Shown piece by piece: positions 50,501 to 63,300 of a DNA stretch of 64,000 bases. The stretch is from Marchantia polymorpha subsp. ruderalis (taxonomy: Eukaryota; Streptophyta; Marchantiopsida; Marchantiales; Marchantiaceae): assembly GCA_037833965.1 (NCBI GenBank), contig AP031353.1, positions 15,874,501 to 15,938,500 on the forward strand, read 5' to 3'. The notes under the pieces were generated by a model. The model made no database searches and was not told the origin of the DNA. It worked only from the letters and a program-made list of their open reading frames with translations. Each line of letters begins with the position of its first letter. Position 1 is the first letter of the stretch. The position numbers were made by a program, and so were the translations under genes.

Positions 50501-50975
50501 TGGTATGGAATTCAAAGAAACAGAGGATCAAACAGCGGGGAAGCGCGATGGTTCTTTACGAATCCAAAATTTTCAAATGTACCATATGCGGACTCTCACC
50601 GATCCTCAGCCTTTCCGTCATCAGATTAAATGAACAACATTAATTCCAGAAAATGTATCAACTACCTCAACATGTGCAGAGACAGGCGATCATAACGCGA
50701 TTTCCATCAAATTCGCATGGTTGACAGGGACAGCGAAACGATCTACGCATTGTTACAACAAAAGATTCGACACAAAAGACGAGACGTCATCGTACCTGGG
50801 CGACGCCGTAAGATTCATTTGAAACATCATACAGTTGACCAATGTGGACGCGGGCCGTCTGGAGAGCTTGATCTTTGCCCTCCACAAAGTTCCGCTGCAA
50901 TTCCTCGGCCTGGGCAGTGGCAGACTGGATCCATGGCTGGTAATCAGGAATCCCTCCTGAATTGTCTCCTCCCAT
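47561..50975 (-). CDS. RHIP1: RGS1-HXK1-interacting protein 1 (RHIP1)-like
   Basis: Resembles Arabidopsis RHIP1, a protein reported to bind RGS1 and hexokinase 1 in glucose and G-protein signalling. Exons: 50796-50975, 49650-49716, 49229-49306, 48941-48981, 48783-48866, 48494-48546, 48336-48400, 48040-48098 and 47561-47653. The phases close exactly, giving 239 aa. The start is ATG 50973-50975. A short hydrophobic stretch AYGVGISGALLLM in exon 3 may anchor it in a membrane. It is followed by long coiled-coil-like helices (VKEMRQSVDLLKNESKKLEE, RAKLAEEELTRGR). The most conserved block is LMDDLRELPGREALKLRAEV, and the C-terminus is SSLNKKVAKIASQYGVGI. The family assignment rests on remembered similarity, mainly in the C-terminal half. 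The 41-nt exon is the least certain. Confidence 0.85.
49599..49631. repeat. 13-bp perfect hairpin in an RHIP1-like intron
   Basis: Arms 49599-49611 (AGTCTGAGGAGAC) and 49619-49631 are exact reverse complements around a 7-nt loop. It lies just past the donor of the exon ending at 49650. Confidence 0.85.
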
Positions 50976-52217
50976 GATCGCTCTTTGAACGCCAAATCGA
51001 CACTGTAAAAATTCTCAGACTCTCCTTACCATCCTCGACGATCCACAATGTCCAACTCAAAAAACGCTCTGACACATGAAACGTGCTCTGAAGATAGAAG
51101 GTGATTGATCAATCACTCCCAACTCTCCTTCTGCCCCTCCCTTGGCCCTTCCTTCCTTCCCCTCCTTTTTCCGTAGCACCAGCAGCACATACCGATGTTG
51201 TCGAGGTTTCTCTCGATCCAGGCGTCCCCGGGTTAATTAACCATGGTAACTTTCCAAGCATCCCTCAAACACAGTTCACAAGGTGAAAACTAGGCTTATA
51301 CTGTTTCCAAAGGATTTGTACTAGTTACAGAAATCAATGACATGAATAAATATAAAATTAATTCTGGGCACTTACGTCATAATTCATTTCGAAGAACTTG
51401 TTATTAGTTTCCACAACATAACTCATTATTCCGATAGTTCTTGCCGAAAACATTCCCGAACTAGCTTCAGTTTAGATTTGTGAAACACTCACATTTAATC
51501 TATCATTATCAACTTGCACCAAACTTATAAAACCCTCCCTTTTACTTTTAGCTGATATCAAAGAAGACAATAACAATTCCAATGTTCAGTGCTTACGATA
51601 AATACGTCATAGATCTTGTGGAAGCTACCAATTTCAGTTCGAATAAAACTTTGCATCCGAAGGGATATATCTTTCATCGTTGAAGGAGGAACAATTAATT
51701 ATATGTACACTCATGTTCACATGTGTAAATATCTATCTACATGTTACAAATGTTATTCCAAGAAATATGAACAGGTTTTATCATATTTTTATACACATCC
51801 GCAAACGATATGATAGTCGTACATAGTTACATTACATCATATCATTTACTGCAAGGAAAATTTTGCTTCATGCTGCGTCTCCCTTATTTTCTTGTGATGG
51901 ATGGATCAAAGACGACTCTTAGCGAAACTAATCACTGAAATAACTTTTGAGCTGGAAGTGGTGACGGGTCCAAAGGCGTACTCGCGTAGAAATCGGTCAC
52001 AGCTATATCGATGCGCAATAGCGCCAATGTAGGCAAGCGAAGTGTCGGAAGCCGAAATTGTCAGAACTGAGGCGCAGTCGCGAAAGCCGTGGAGGAAGTA
52101 GATGCAAGTTGGTGTGAGTTGGGCTCGCCTCGCGCTCTGATCAGGTTGAAGAAACAGGCAGTTGCGGATTTCCATCTACTATTAGAATTCCGTGCGGAAG
52201 AGCTCGGCTTCGACGCC
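50976..52217. other. divergent 5' region of RHIP1-like and VPS25
   Basis: Head-to-head spacer. A pyrimidine-rich tract (CCTTCC-type) lies at about 51125-51175 near the RHIP1-like 5' end. An AT-rich middle follows at 51.3-51.9 kb. The 5' UTR of VPS25 is probably from about 52.0 kb. No other gene is supported. Confidence 0.45.
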
Positions 52218-53512
52218 ATGGACCAATTCAAAATGCCTTACTTCTACAATTATCCGCCTTACTTCACGTACGATTTGATCAGTTCCCGATGCTGATATCA
52301 CCTTGTAGAAAATTGAAGTCTTGATGGAGCTGACACTGACGTTTGGGTTATCTCTCTGCTGTTTCTTGCCACAGTTTGCAACCGGTCAAAGATACGAGGG
52401 ATAAACAAGTTCAGCTCTGGAAAGAGTTGATTCTGAAGTATTGTAAGAATTACAAGATCTTCATCATTAATCTCGATGAAGAGTTTCCGCTGTTTGTGAA
52501 CTCATCAATTGAGAGTGAGTCGCTATCCTGTCCTCAATGGGCACTACTTGATCGTTGACATTTGCTCGTTGATATTGCTATGTGTGGAGAGTTTACAGGT
52601 GCAATTCTTGTGCTACAGGTGTCCTGAAACCTTGTTTTGCTTTCATGGGCTCCGTGGCTGTCGTGACCAGGGAAATTGAGTCATGAAGCTCGAGAGCTTT
52701 TTTTGGGAGCTCTTGTAACCGAAGGTTCGTTTCCTTCTGACCTGGATTGCTAAAGTGGCTGAAGATGAGAGCTAAACCTTTAAGTAGCTCGTCGAGTGCT
52801 ACATGATGTCCGGTTTGAACAATGGCTCGTGCATCAGTACCCTCCCAGCTTGAATGCTTGTCTGCTTTGTATCGCAGGTAAGGCTGAGTGGCTAGACAAA
52901 GGCCATCGCAAATGCCTAATCCTTTGGCGTACAATTACGGATTGGGCCAACCTGATTTTGCATTTCGTGAGTGGATCAGAACCTGTGGAACTTCTTGCAG
53001 CATTTAGGTCAGGTTGTTCTTTGATTGTTGCAGAGAAGATTTTATTTTTTTGCTTTATAACTAATCTGGGAATTGTGGCTGCTGGAGTCTGCTTGCACTA
53101 AATGCGACCGTGTGGTTGCTGCAGGTCAAGGAAAATGGTTTTGAGGACGGTGTCATGACTCTAGACGAGATTCGCACTGGAGATGAAACGCGTGGGACAG
53201 GTAGGGTTCACACGAACCGTTACTCGTAGATTCTGGCTCATTTTCCGTGTTTGCAACATTCGATGGCAGTGACTGTTAATCAATCATCTCCGCATCTTCT
53301 TATCCAATCAAAACCATTATTTTAAATTTCCGGCACTTGTGCATTAGTTTTCTGACTCATAGAATGCTCATCCAATGCTGCCGCGTACAGATATTGCTGG
53401 AATAGATAGAACGGTTCTTATCAAAGCCTTGCGGGTTCTCGAACAGCGCGGCAAAGCAGCTATGTTTAAGGGAACTTCTGCCGATGACGAAGGGGTGAAA
53501 TTTTCGGCCTAG
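52218..53512 (+). CDS. VPS25: ESCRT-II subunit VPS25
   Basis: Subunit of ESCRT-II, which sorts ubiquitinated membrane proteins into multivesicular bodies and binds VPS20 of ESCRT-III. Exons: 52218-52267, 52375-52514, 52671-52724, 52878-52966, 53125-53200 and 53391-53512. The phases close exactly, giving 176 aa, the same length as human VPS25. The N-terminal MPYFYNYPPYFTLQP carries the PPxF motif used to dock VPS22/VPS36. Two winged-helix domains follow, with EWLDKGHRKCLILWRT (compare EWLDKSKSSFLIMWRR) and IDRTVLIKALRVLEQRGKA. The end is EGVKFSA. I chose ATG 52218-52220, in good context (GCCATGG), because it aligns with the usual N-terminus. The frame stays open upstream to an ATG at 52089. 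A possible AATAAA lies at 53909-53914. Confidence 0.96.
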
Positions 53513-54700
53513 CTCGAATGAGTGTAAAGTAGACCCCCGGCTTCCAAGGACACGGAACACATTGTGCTCTACAGTCTTGACGCTCAAAGCATCAAATCAA
53601 GTGCGTCCCATGAATCAGGAAAGCATGACATCACTCTCTTCACCTGCCGAGATCATCGCTGTTGATGTCAAAGGACCTTACTTTGTGTGATCGATCCGGA
53701 CTACACCACACCTTTCCAGGTCTGATCTTGCAGAAATCTCTGGCAAATATCATGTTACACATGAAACAGTTGAAAGATTTATTGCTGTAACCACTGCTAA
53801 CATGAAACCTAGTGATGTTTATATACCTCTATAGAATCCTCTGAAAACAGAGGATTCTATAGAGAAGAGTGCTCAAAAGCTTTATGAGGCCACCTGGTAA
53901 TCGTTGTTAATAAATGAGAATCGTACCAGATTATACGTGTACTTTGAAAATACGTGGAAGCCAGTAGAGCTAAGAATCGTGTTTGTTCAGTTTGATCAGG
54001 AAATTGATGAAGCATCGAACCATCTCTAAGTTCAGCTGCATTCAGTATCCTAGCTTTGGTAGTCGTTGGGATACTATTAAACGACCTAAAATGTTTGGTT
54101 AGACTTGAAATGTTTGTATTTTCAGTGAGATCCGCATGTTATCCAAATGTTATTCGTGGATGTAGTCCTTGATTTCGGAGGGATGAGAAGAAAGTAGGTT
54201 ATGAAAGGACCCTAGGACACTCTGAAGAAACGTTTAGTGGATACGGAGTTTACATCGGGCCCAGTAAGTGTACTGGCCCCGATGTATGGGTGGAGTTTAG
54301 AAGACCTTAGTCACAGCACCTAACAGGCGTTTTTTGGGGCCATTGCGAGGGTCAACTCTCTGCATGTCTGAGTGGACTCATTACAGTTGGAAAAGTTCGG
54401 ATAGGTGCTGAGGAAGATGTTTATTGAACAAAAAATCTGCACGTGGTCGTTTTTCGCCGATCAGTGGAAGGGACTACATGTACAGTTGTGGAAGAGTACC
54501 TCCCATAATAAGAAAATGTTGGTGATTTTAGGACTGTCATGGAGTTCTATTGACAGTCTCTCTCGGAAGTTCATGTACAGATTTTGGTGTATTAAGTGGC
54601 ATGTGTAAATTAAATTGAGTAAGACTCTATTAACTTGGAAGGAGAAGAAGGGGAGGATACGTAATTGTTGGACGAGGAATCTTGAATAAGGTGAGAAAAG
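53513..54700. other. VPS25 3' flank
   Basis: 3' flank of VPS25, with a strong hairpin at 53827-53864 and an AATAAA at 53909-53914. Beyond about 53.95 kb nothing supportable is seen. Confidence 0.45.
53827..53864. repeat. perfect 17-bp hairpin, AAAA loop, in the probable VPS25 3' UTR
   Basis: Left arm 53827-53843 (CTCTATAGAATCCTCTG) and right arm 53848-53864 are exact reverse complements around AAAA. It lies 315 nt beyond the VPS25 stop and 45 nt before an AATAAA, so it may be transcribed. Confidence 0.95.
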
Positions 54701-56708
54701 CCAAAACCAAATCCAGATCATTCACAAAAAATGAAATTTTATTAAGGTCCACTTTAGAGCACAGAAGGTTGTCAAATGGAACTTCCAATATTGGAGTGTA
54801 GCTATATAATCACTTTTGTAAAATAGTAACGTAGATGTATTGGAGATAAGAGATTACAGTGACTGAATAACAAAGCCGGCTAACATCGAGATATAAATCG
54901 ATAATACCATTCAGTAATTTGAAACCAAAGATTCACTATAATCAAAATTAAGTTAAGATAAAGAGTAGAAATCTCAAAGCTTGCGGAGATGCACCCTTAC
55001 ATCAATAAGTGATTTCATTATATTTTCATAGTTAAAGTATAAGTCTAAAGTTAGAAAACTAAGACTCGAAATCTCCTTATATAGCTAAATTTGAGGACAT
55101 TGTTTAGAATTAATTTGAATCTAGCCAATCAAGAAATATATGAACACAAACAAGATTTATTTATTTAAAATTTCAAAAAAATTCCAACACATTTGATCAT
55201 CTATCAAAATTAACAAATCATGTAAATATTTATTTTTTAAAATCATTATTTGACATTGTTTCTCTTGCACCTAAAGAGAAAATATTTATAATCACCAATC
55301 AAAATGATCTAATCACACTTGATCATGATTCATGTTACAAAAGCTTGCCAAAAGATAGTTTTGGACATAAGATGATTCTTAGATTTCCAGCTTGGAATGT
55401 ATTGCGAGTGGGTTTGAAAATGCTTTCAATATTACCTTCATAATACCCGGTCATTTCATAAAGCTAGGAAATTATAATGAATTAACATAACTTCACATAA
55501 TTGAAGAACGAGTTGTATAGTCTATTGCTTTGATCATTACAGGTTGTGTACTGATATTCTACAATCATATACACTATATATATATCATGAAAGATATATA
55601 TATATATATATATATATATATTCTTATCGATAACAATTTGAAAATTTCTTCATTCCTTGACTAAGTACTTTAATTACAAAGAACTGAAAGTTAAGTTATG
55701 AAGTTTCTGGAATTATTGCCTCAATACATATTACTTCATTTTCATGCAAATGTATGAAATTGTCATATGTTGTATACATTGTTATGATACGAGATTTGTT
55801 AGAGGATTTGGTATCACTTTAATTGCTGCATTTGCCAATTAGGTATTGAATACTGGAATAAGTTACTATCGTGGACTTTTGTATTTAGTATTTTATAGAT
55901 TCTCCATTATCATTTCTCGTTAACTCATACAACTTCTTTATATCAATTATTATTCAACTAGAATCACATCACGCTTGATGTAATTTAATGGACTGACTGA
56001 TCTTGGAGTTTTCCGTGACATCAAAGTATATTAGACCTACGAGTTCTGAACTGGGGAGACATGCATGTGAGTTTTGCATATTCTAAAGGTTATGATTGCT
56101 ATGACAATTCTAGCAATTCTTGATAGTTGCTCGTTCTCACCAACTTCTAACATGGTGGCTACAATTAAACTCATCCTTCAACCCTTGGAAACGTCGGAAG
56201 TGAATGGAAGATTATATTCGTATACCGAGAACTAAGGAATGAGCTCCCGGCTTACATTTGAAAAAAGTTGAGGAACCTTATTACAATTGGACCACAAGGC
56301 AGTCCATGGTAATGAGTTTTCAGTAGATATGGAAACTCTCGAAAGGTTATGGATGCGGGTCCAGTCCAGGCCAGCAATCAGAAAGTTGGAAATCTAGGGC
56401 TGCTGGAAGCAGTGGGTGACCATGCCCGCCGCCGCACTCCAAATGATCTCGTCCTGTGCATGCATTCGGAGAAACAGACTGACGAATCATGGTGAACAGG
56501 ACTGGATGACTCGAACTGGTCAGCTGACAGAACTCTGAATTGGAGGTTGCACTAAGCTCCCGTCTTAGTAATCAGCTTTCGTAGTCGCGGCATGTGGTCG
56601 ACAGCAAATCACTAGCGTGCCCGTGAGCTTCGGATCGATGGTTGACTGCTGCATTGGGTGTTCTGTCCTTCAAAACGATTTCTGTAACGCAGTTGCCCCT
56701 CGGAGACT
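54701..56708. other. AT-rich, gene-free stretch
   Basis: Strongly AT-rich and CpG-poor from about 54.7 to 56.05 kb, then of normal composition up to the SET gene, whose promoter probably lies at 56.4-56.7 kb. No domain is recognisable. Confidence 0.5.
55574..55621. repeat. (TA)n microsatellite
   Basis: Two nearby TA runs, 55574-55584 and 55594-55621, inside the AT-rich stretch. Confidence 0.9.
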
Positions 56709-57287
56709 ATGACGGGGGCCATGTCACATAGCGGACACTCTGCCACAGCCGGTGCAGCAGATTGCGCCGAGGATGGTTTATTGTCCTTCAGCTCTGCGCA
56801 GAGCATCGATCTCCATCCCGTCGCTCATCTGAATACATTTGGGCTCGAAATCCGATCGACACCTGCCAAGGGTCGAGGCGTCTATGCTACGAAAGACATC
56901 CCGGGGGGCTGCATTGTTGAGATCTCCCCCGTTTTGCTGATTCCCAAGGAGCAGTATAAGGCAGGAGTGAACCAGAGCGAGCTGAGGAACTATGTGTTCA
57001 CCTGGAGTTGGGGCCCGGGGAGAGGGGGCAGGAATGGAGACATGGCTCTGGCGCTGGGATTGGGAAGTATTTTCAATCACAGTCGACGTCCCAATGTCTC
57101 GTACCGATTGCGATCGGACAATTTGACGATCGAGTATACGAATACTTCGGATATTCGTGCAGGGGAGGAGCTGTGCATTTACTACGGGAACGTGCGATTT
57201 GAAGAGGAGGAGCTGGAGGATGACGATGACGATGATACCAATTGGGAAGAGAAAATGGCAAGATTGGACGTGTTTGACAACTCTTGA
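56709..57287 (+). CDS. Small single-exon SET-domain protein
   Basis: SET domains transfer methyl groups from S-adenosylmethionine to lysines, usually of histones but also of other proteins. The protein has 192 aa in one exon and consists of little but the SET core. SET-N is KGRGVYATKDIPGGCIVE at 54-71. The LGLGSIFNHSRRPNVSYR block spans 116-133 and holds the NHS cofactor motif. AGEELCIYYG at 151-160 has the catalytic-region tyrosine. There is no pre-SET or post-SET cysteine cluster and no other domain. An acidic patch (E/D run 165-176) follows. This short stand-alone architecture, with CIYYG, is shared with plant and fungal proteins of unknown substrate. Base composition is more GC-rich than its AT-rich left neighbour. 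ATG 56709 is the first in frame; a second Met lies four codons on. Confidence 0.87.
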   Translation: MTGAMSHSGHSATAGAADCAEDGLLSFSSAQSIDLHPVAHLNTFGLEIRSTPAKGRGVYATKDIPGGCIVEISPVLLIPKEQYKAGVNQSELRNYVFTWSWGPGRGGRNGDMALALGLGSIFNHSRRPNVSYRLRSDNLTIEYTNTSDIRAGEELCIYYGNVRFEEEELEDDDDDDTNWEEKMARLDVFDNS

Positions 57288-59300
57288 GTTTCCACCTTCA
57301 GGTTATTATGAAAATTTATGCAGCGGCTCTGAAGAGGCCAGTCAGTTTTGCCGGATACTCCAATATTTCTATTCGCTGAGAAATACCAGCTTACAGCTTC
57401 TGTAAGTGCTCCAGCAGATGCTTGGCCCTGGTGCAGGATTCACCACTGCAGGATCCACGTGATGAAGTCAGCCCGTTCAGAAGACAGTGACCTAGGAGCA
57501 TTATTCAGGGGGTGCCTTTTCCCTTGATTATCGTTGTTGTTTTCAGGACATTCCGAAATCATGCACCGAGTGTTGCTTCTCGGTTGCTTTTCAGCTATGG
57601 CTTGCCTACCTCAGAGTTCAGAAATTGAGAAGGTGACAGGTTTACCTCCGTGTGATTACGAGGTTACTCATGTGTTAATATCACGCAATCTTGGGAGACA
57701 ATGTTGAAACATGGCCGGGAGGATCGAGACATAGTTTCAAGTCTCGGGAAGTATCGTTTACCTTCTCAGCGAAAAGCAGCAGCTACTCAAAATCTGAGAT
57801 ACGCTAGTTTCAGATTGCGTTGGGTTATTGAGTTCGTGTCAGGACGGAGCTAGTTACTCTCAGGAGAATCCAGATATTATACGGATTCATTGCTTTCGAA
57901 GGACGGAATATTGGGGAGTATAAGCCTTGTTGTGTGTGCTCGCGGCGAATCAAAGTGCAGGCTAGTCCCTGCTTATATGTTTTCAAAGGAGCCAGGACTG
58001 TTTCATTGCTCGGAGTAAGAGTTGTCTTCTTCAATTCATCGGATTGAATAGAGCCAATTTACAGGTTTCAGCGATCTACAGTGAATGTCAGAAACACTTG
58101 CAAATCAAGAAGGAGATTTTTAAAATTGTGGAAAGATCAAGGTGCAGAGCTGGAACTTTGCTAGTGTTGAGGATCACAGCGACAACTCTTTCCCTAACCT
58201 CTTGTTCCCTAGAAGAAGGTAGTTCTCTGACCACTGTTGGTTACTCATTTTTGCTCGGGGTCAGTTGCTGGAAACTAATGAGTGCCTGCTACATGATGGC
58301 AATTTGGAATGTGAATTTTACGAGTTGGATTCCTGATAGATGATCCCTGTGACAAACTCGAAGGTCTAATCAGTTTTCTGTTGTACCCAATTTCTCGAAG
58401 CTTCAGTTCTCTGTCTTGTGGTTGTCAAAATCCTATTTCCATAGAAGTCAATACAGCTGTCACTAAGTCCATCCGAAATGGCCAGCTTCTAATATTTCAT
58501 TTACATGTTGCCATATTGACAGATTTTGCTATTTTATCAGCATTATTTCGCTTGCAATCCAGAAGATGACCACTAAGCCAGGAGTGCAGAGCTCAATGCT
58601 TTACAGCTTGCTCGCTAAGTTCATCATTCACACTTAAATCTCTTCTGAGAATCGAAGTTCTTGAAAAGGAAGATAGACTGAAGTCGTCAAAGCCTTTCTC
58701 ATCTATTCACTAAATTATAATTACAAGAATTAGTGAGTACATCCCTGAATGCGATTAGCTGACCGAGAAGTATGACATGCCCCATGTACCAGATTCTCTA
58801 GGTATGATATTTGTAGTTAGCCTTTTGATGCACATTGCTAAACTTGTCTGTTGTGCCTTTTAGGAACTTGACGTCGGCAGGAATATCTTGAAGAGTTGCC
58901 AAAAGAATTAGGTGTGTATTCCACCTAGAGAGTTTGGCCCTTAATGAAATGATGTCAGGGGTGAACTTCCGGATACCGCCAGTCTCGCAAATTGTCAGAT
59001 TATGCGCATATCGTAAAGAGAATGAACACATGTCCAAGCACTGTTCTAAAACCTTCATTGTTTTTTTCCTATTTGATCCCATGGCCAATAAAGAAATATA
59101 TGCTGGACAAGAATGTTAAATGGTCAAGTATGATCATTGGTCATATGAATGCAAGCAACACAAGCTTCAGAAACAACTTGAAGTGTTGTAGATCTCTTAC
59201 AACACTCTAAAGAACGCCAGGCGATTCAAGACTAACACGAAGAATTACCTTGATATACTTCCCGACCACCACAGTTTTGGCTGTGAAGTAATCATAACAG
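57288..59300. other. intergenic between the SET gene and the Copia fossil
   Basis: No gene supported. Short frames only. The right part may include eroded sequence of the neighbouring retroelement, whose left limit I cannot fix. Confidence 0.4.
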
Positions 59301-60350
59301 TGTCTATCAATAATCATCCAGTGCCTCTTGATAACGATGACGTAACTAGTGTATAGTCTGACATCTAAAGTCAAGTAGAAGATTTGCAGTCTTGATTCTT
59401 TGATGATGCGGCTTCATCACAATTGACCGGATCTCTCTTCTCAAGTAAGACTCTTGCTTGGAGTCTTATTTGAGAAGAAAGATTCCAAGCAATCATGACC
59501 TTCTAGTATGTGGGTTTGATCTCTCACTTTGAACAAAAAAGGGTTCCCTATGTTTTCTACATGTTTGACGTCAAGCATAACCTGCATTCTGTCAATCGAT
59601 TCATTGATCTTGGCCAATGTCAAGCGTAACCTGCTTCCTGCCAATCGAGTCATTGATCTTGGCCACGTACCGCTTTTTAATCCGAATAAATACTTTGCAA
59701 CCAATGGAGAGAGACTTTTAGACGCTACAGTGGCTGAAAGGCACTATCGACCATGACACTTTGTTCAAACGAGTTCATTTGCTCCAACCACAAGGTTACA
59801 TTGACGCAAATTGGAGCTCAAGCCTCGACTCCTTTCAAGTCAACCGGTGCATACGCGTTCACACTCGCTAGGGAATCACTCTCATGGTGTTCCAAGAATC
59901 ACACTCGCTAGGGAATCACTCTCATGGTGTTCCAAGAATCACAACCTCGCACTGCTCTCATTGACTGAGAGAGAATACAAAGGCCTGTCCCTTGGAGCAC
60001 AAAAAGTCATCAGGTTGCTATAGCTTACGCAATAAGTCAATCAGACGATGATGAACCCAATAAAACTATCGTGCAACGTCGCGAAGGTAGCTTATGCACT
60101 TCGGGTTCTTGATTCGCAAGTCAACAACTATTTATTGTGACAACAAAAGTGCGATTGAACTCGCTAGAAATCCTAGTTTCATGCAATGAGTAAACAGATG
60201 GGAATGAGAAGCAGAATCTTGGAAAAAATTACAGTTCAATATCTCTTGACCAAGTAACAAACTGCCGACGTCCTGACCAAAGCACTGTCTAGTTCGGAAA
60301 ATCAACCAGCATAGACACTAACTTGGTCTTTGAAGTCTATCAACACCCTG
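59300..60350 (+). mobile_element. Fossil Copia-type LTR retrotransposon, 3' part of pol
   Basis: Remnant of a Copia-family element, recognised by the end of pol (RNase H region) in plus orientation: LTEREYKGLSLGAQK near 59.96 kb, TIYCDNKSAIELARNPSFM near 60.13 kb and ADVLTKAL near 60.27 kb. These are standard Copia signatures in the expected order and spacing. The element is broken in several places and contains short local tandem duplications, so it looks old. Terminal repeats, primer-binding site, gag and integrase were not found, and the limits are approximate. Confidence 0.75.
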
Positions 60351-63300
60351 CAATGACTCTTCGCATTCTAGCGTCCCCACTGAAGAAACAATTCAATCTC
60401 CCTTCTAGTCGAAATTTTTTTCTGGAAATTTCCTAAAACGCCCATTACTTGAGCACCGACATCGTGCCAAGTCTTAAAGATCCAACATGTCCGAGATGTC
60501 AAACGCAACACAATACTGGCATCGAACACCAAGCACTAATCCTCCTGGTCCATACTGGCTTGACACTAAATTGCAGTCATGTTTGTGCTGGAAAGGTGTG
60601 ACCACAGAACAGAGACATTCTGCTTTTTTGCCGGCTGGGAAGACATCGCTAAGGATAAGGGCAAAGGTGAAGGTTGATGAACAGAGATGATGTAATCAGA
60701 GCTTGCTCGAGATTGAAATAACATGGAAAGGACTACTAGACACACCATAGACCCCAACTCCGTGGCCAACAAAAAGAAATCACGGTTTCAACAGGATTTT
60801 ATTTCATTATTTAATCATTTTTTGAGAATGAAAGTAATGAGATTAGTTATCTATAAATGCAATAAATAATCTGTAGAGTCCCGGTTATGTGAACACTCTA
60901 GACTTTCACAACAGTGAAGGGCACAAGTCCTGATTTTAAAAAAAAAGTTTTTGTTATCTAGATGGGTTTACCAGAGAAAGTAAAAGATTTATTAAATTAA
61001 ATTTTGCGATGATAGTTTGTCACAATTTCTTTGTTGATCTAGGTGGCTTTACTAGATACCGGCTGAAAACACTCAACTAAAACTATGAGGTGATAGTATG
61101 TGACAATGTCTTTGTTAATCTCTATGAGTGACACGGATGAGTTCAACCAGTCAAGTTTTAGTATTTTGACTACTTGTTCACCTCAGGAATTTGTAGTTTT
61201 GTAAACACCATAAGTTGTTGAAGTAGTTCAAAATCAGTCTTTAATTTTCTTGTGAACAAAAGGACATGATACAATAGTGAAAAAAACAAACAACTTTTGG
61301 TTTTTGTGACACGTATTAAGAATAGATTTATTGAACTCATGAAGTTTGTCGTAGAATTAACTTGACCATGAACGGTGTCAAGTGATTCATCAGTGATGAA
61401 ATGAGAAAAGTATATTAACAAATAAAAAGTAACACCCATTTTTCTATAGAAGGTATTACATTATATTCAAATTCGGCCAAAAAATGAAAGTTTAAATCAA
61501 AATTATTTTGCTTTGAAAATTATACTTATTTTGTCGAGATAGGAAACATACAGAATCCGCCTATATAGAGGCCCGGTGGTACGGTGACCAGTGGAACTTT
61601 TACAAGGGCCCATTCCTCAATATAAGGTTGTTGCTCTGGTCGTGTTCAGTTCCTCCGAGGTCAGCAGCAGTTGTCGGCTTCAGCAGACCAGTCCCCTGCC
61701 TCAATTATCAGCTGAGGCCACAAATGACCCCAGCCGGAAGAAGTACAATGCTGTAATGATTATGATAGGAATGTCAATTTGAACCATCATTACAAGCCGA
61801 AGCTCAACGAGTAAGAATGGCGAGGGCTGGGACTCACGTCAATCAAACTTATGCTTCAAAAATACTGAATTGTCGTCTTCAAACGAATCTCTATGCTTCA
61901 AAACTACTGAATTGTCGTCTTCAAACGAATCCCAATGCTACATCAAAATATTTGCTTTGTCCTGTCAAGTCTTCACTTTCTTCTTAAGCAGATTAGAATG
62001 AAATGTTGTATATCATCTTGCAGATCATACATCCAATCACATATAATTATTTGTGAGGTCATAAGAAAAACTTTTCGTCAAACAGTTTGAATCATGATAG
62101 GAATGCAGTGTATTCGGAATCTGATGACTAGAACATTGTACTTCGATACTTCGCTCATTTCAAACAGGGAATCCTTATTAAAGGAAAAGAAAACAGATTC
62201 ATCGAAGTGTATAGGAATAAATTCATCTTCAACTTGAAAAGAATAACATGAATTCTTCAACTTTATTGACCTTAGATTCCAATGTTCATCGGAGATATGG
62301 AACATGTTCCATCCACATGCGAATTAAGCTGAAGCAGGTCTAAGTTTTTATGCCATTGGTATAGTCAAGCAGTTGGACACCAGATACCAAAGGTCAGCGG
62401 AGGAATCCTCAAATACAGGTTCCTACTGCCAACCAATGTTGAGATCAGAAACGTATTAAGTCAATGAGGAAGAAGCGACCGGAAGTACTGTAATGATGAA
62501 GAGATGCACGAGAAACATACGTTCACATGATTTTTCTTTTGTGGGCATAAAAAAGTAAATGCTTCCAGCATTGTTGGCCTTTTTTTAATGTATAAGGTTT
62601 TCTATTTTGATGAGAGTACTCACTACCGAAGATGCTTTAACCAAGTTAACGGAAATTCATGAACCCTCTGATGAACTTCAGAGACTGGACAGCATATGGT
62701 TCACATGTTCGGCAATAGACACACCATGGATAGAATCACCCAGAATTTCACATGTTGTCGTCTGGGATGTGCAATTGACTTGAGCATTTGACTTCGTCTC
62801 TTCGTCGCGTAAGCCGAAAGGAGCTATTATCATCGTTGCTGACTAGAGCCGATGCTTTACAAGAGACTTTTGAAGTTCGTTATGGCGACAAATATCCAAA
62901 CCTAGGCCCCTTTGACCGCAATTCCTTTATGTAGCAATGAAAATTTTCTATAATTGGTCCTGTTCTATGCTGTATCAATTTTTCTTTCAATAGAATCTGC
63001 ATATGCCATCCCCAGCAAACTATCTCTTGGTAAAGGCTCGTATCCAAATAAGATCCTCGCGGCCTGGTACTAAGTAAGTCAAGTGAAGACAATGTGTATG
63101 AATTGAATTCCCAACTGTTCAAAACACCCTCCGAACGTAGACAAAGTTGGAATAGTTACCAGATGTTGCAAGCAGGCAATGTGCCTCTACCGATTCTATT
63201 GATATTGTGATGCATTACAGGGAGTATTCTAAACACTTGAAGGGGCTAATGCAGCCCCATTAGTGCGAAACTTGACATTTACATCCTTTGAGTGTTAGGG

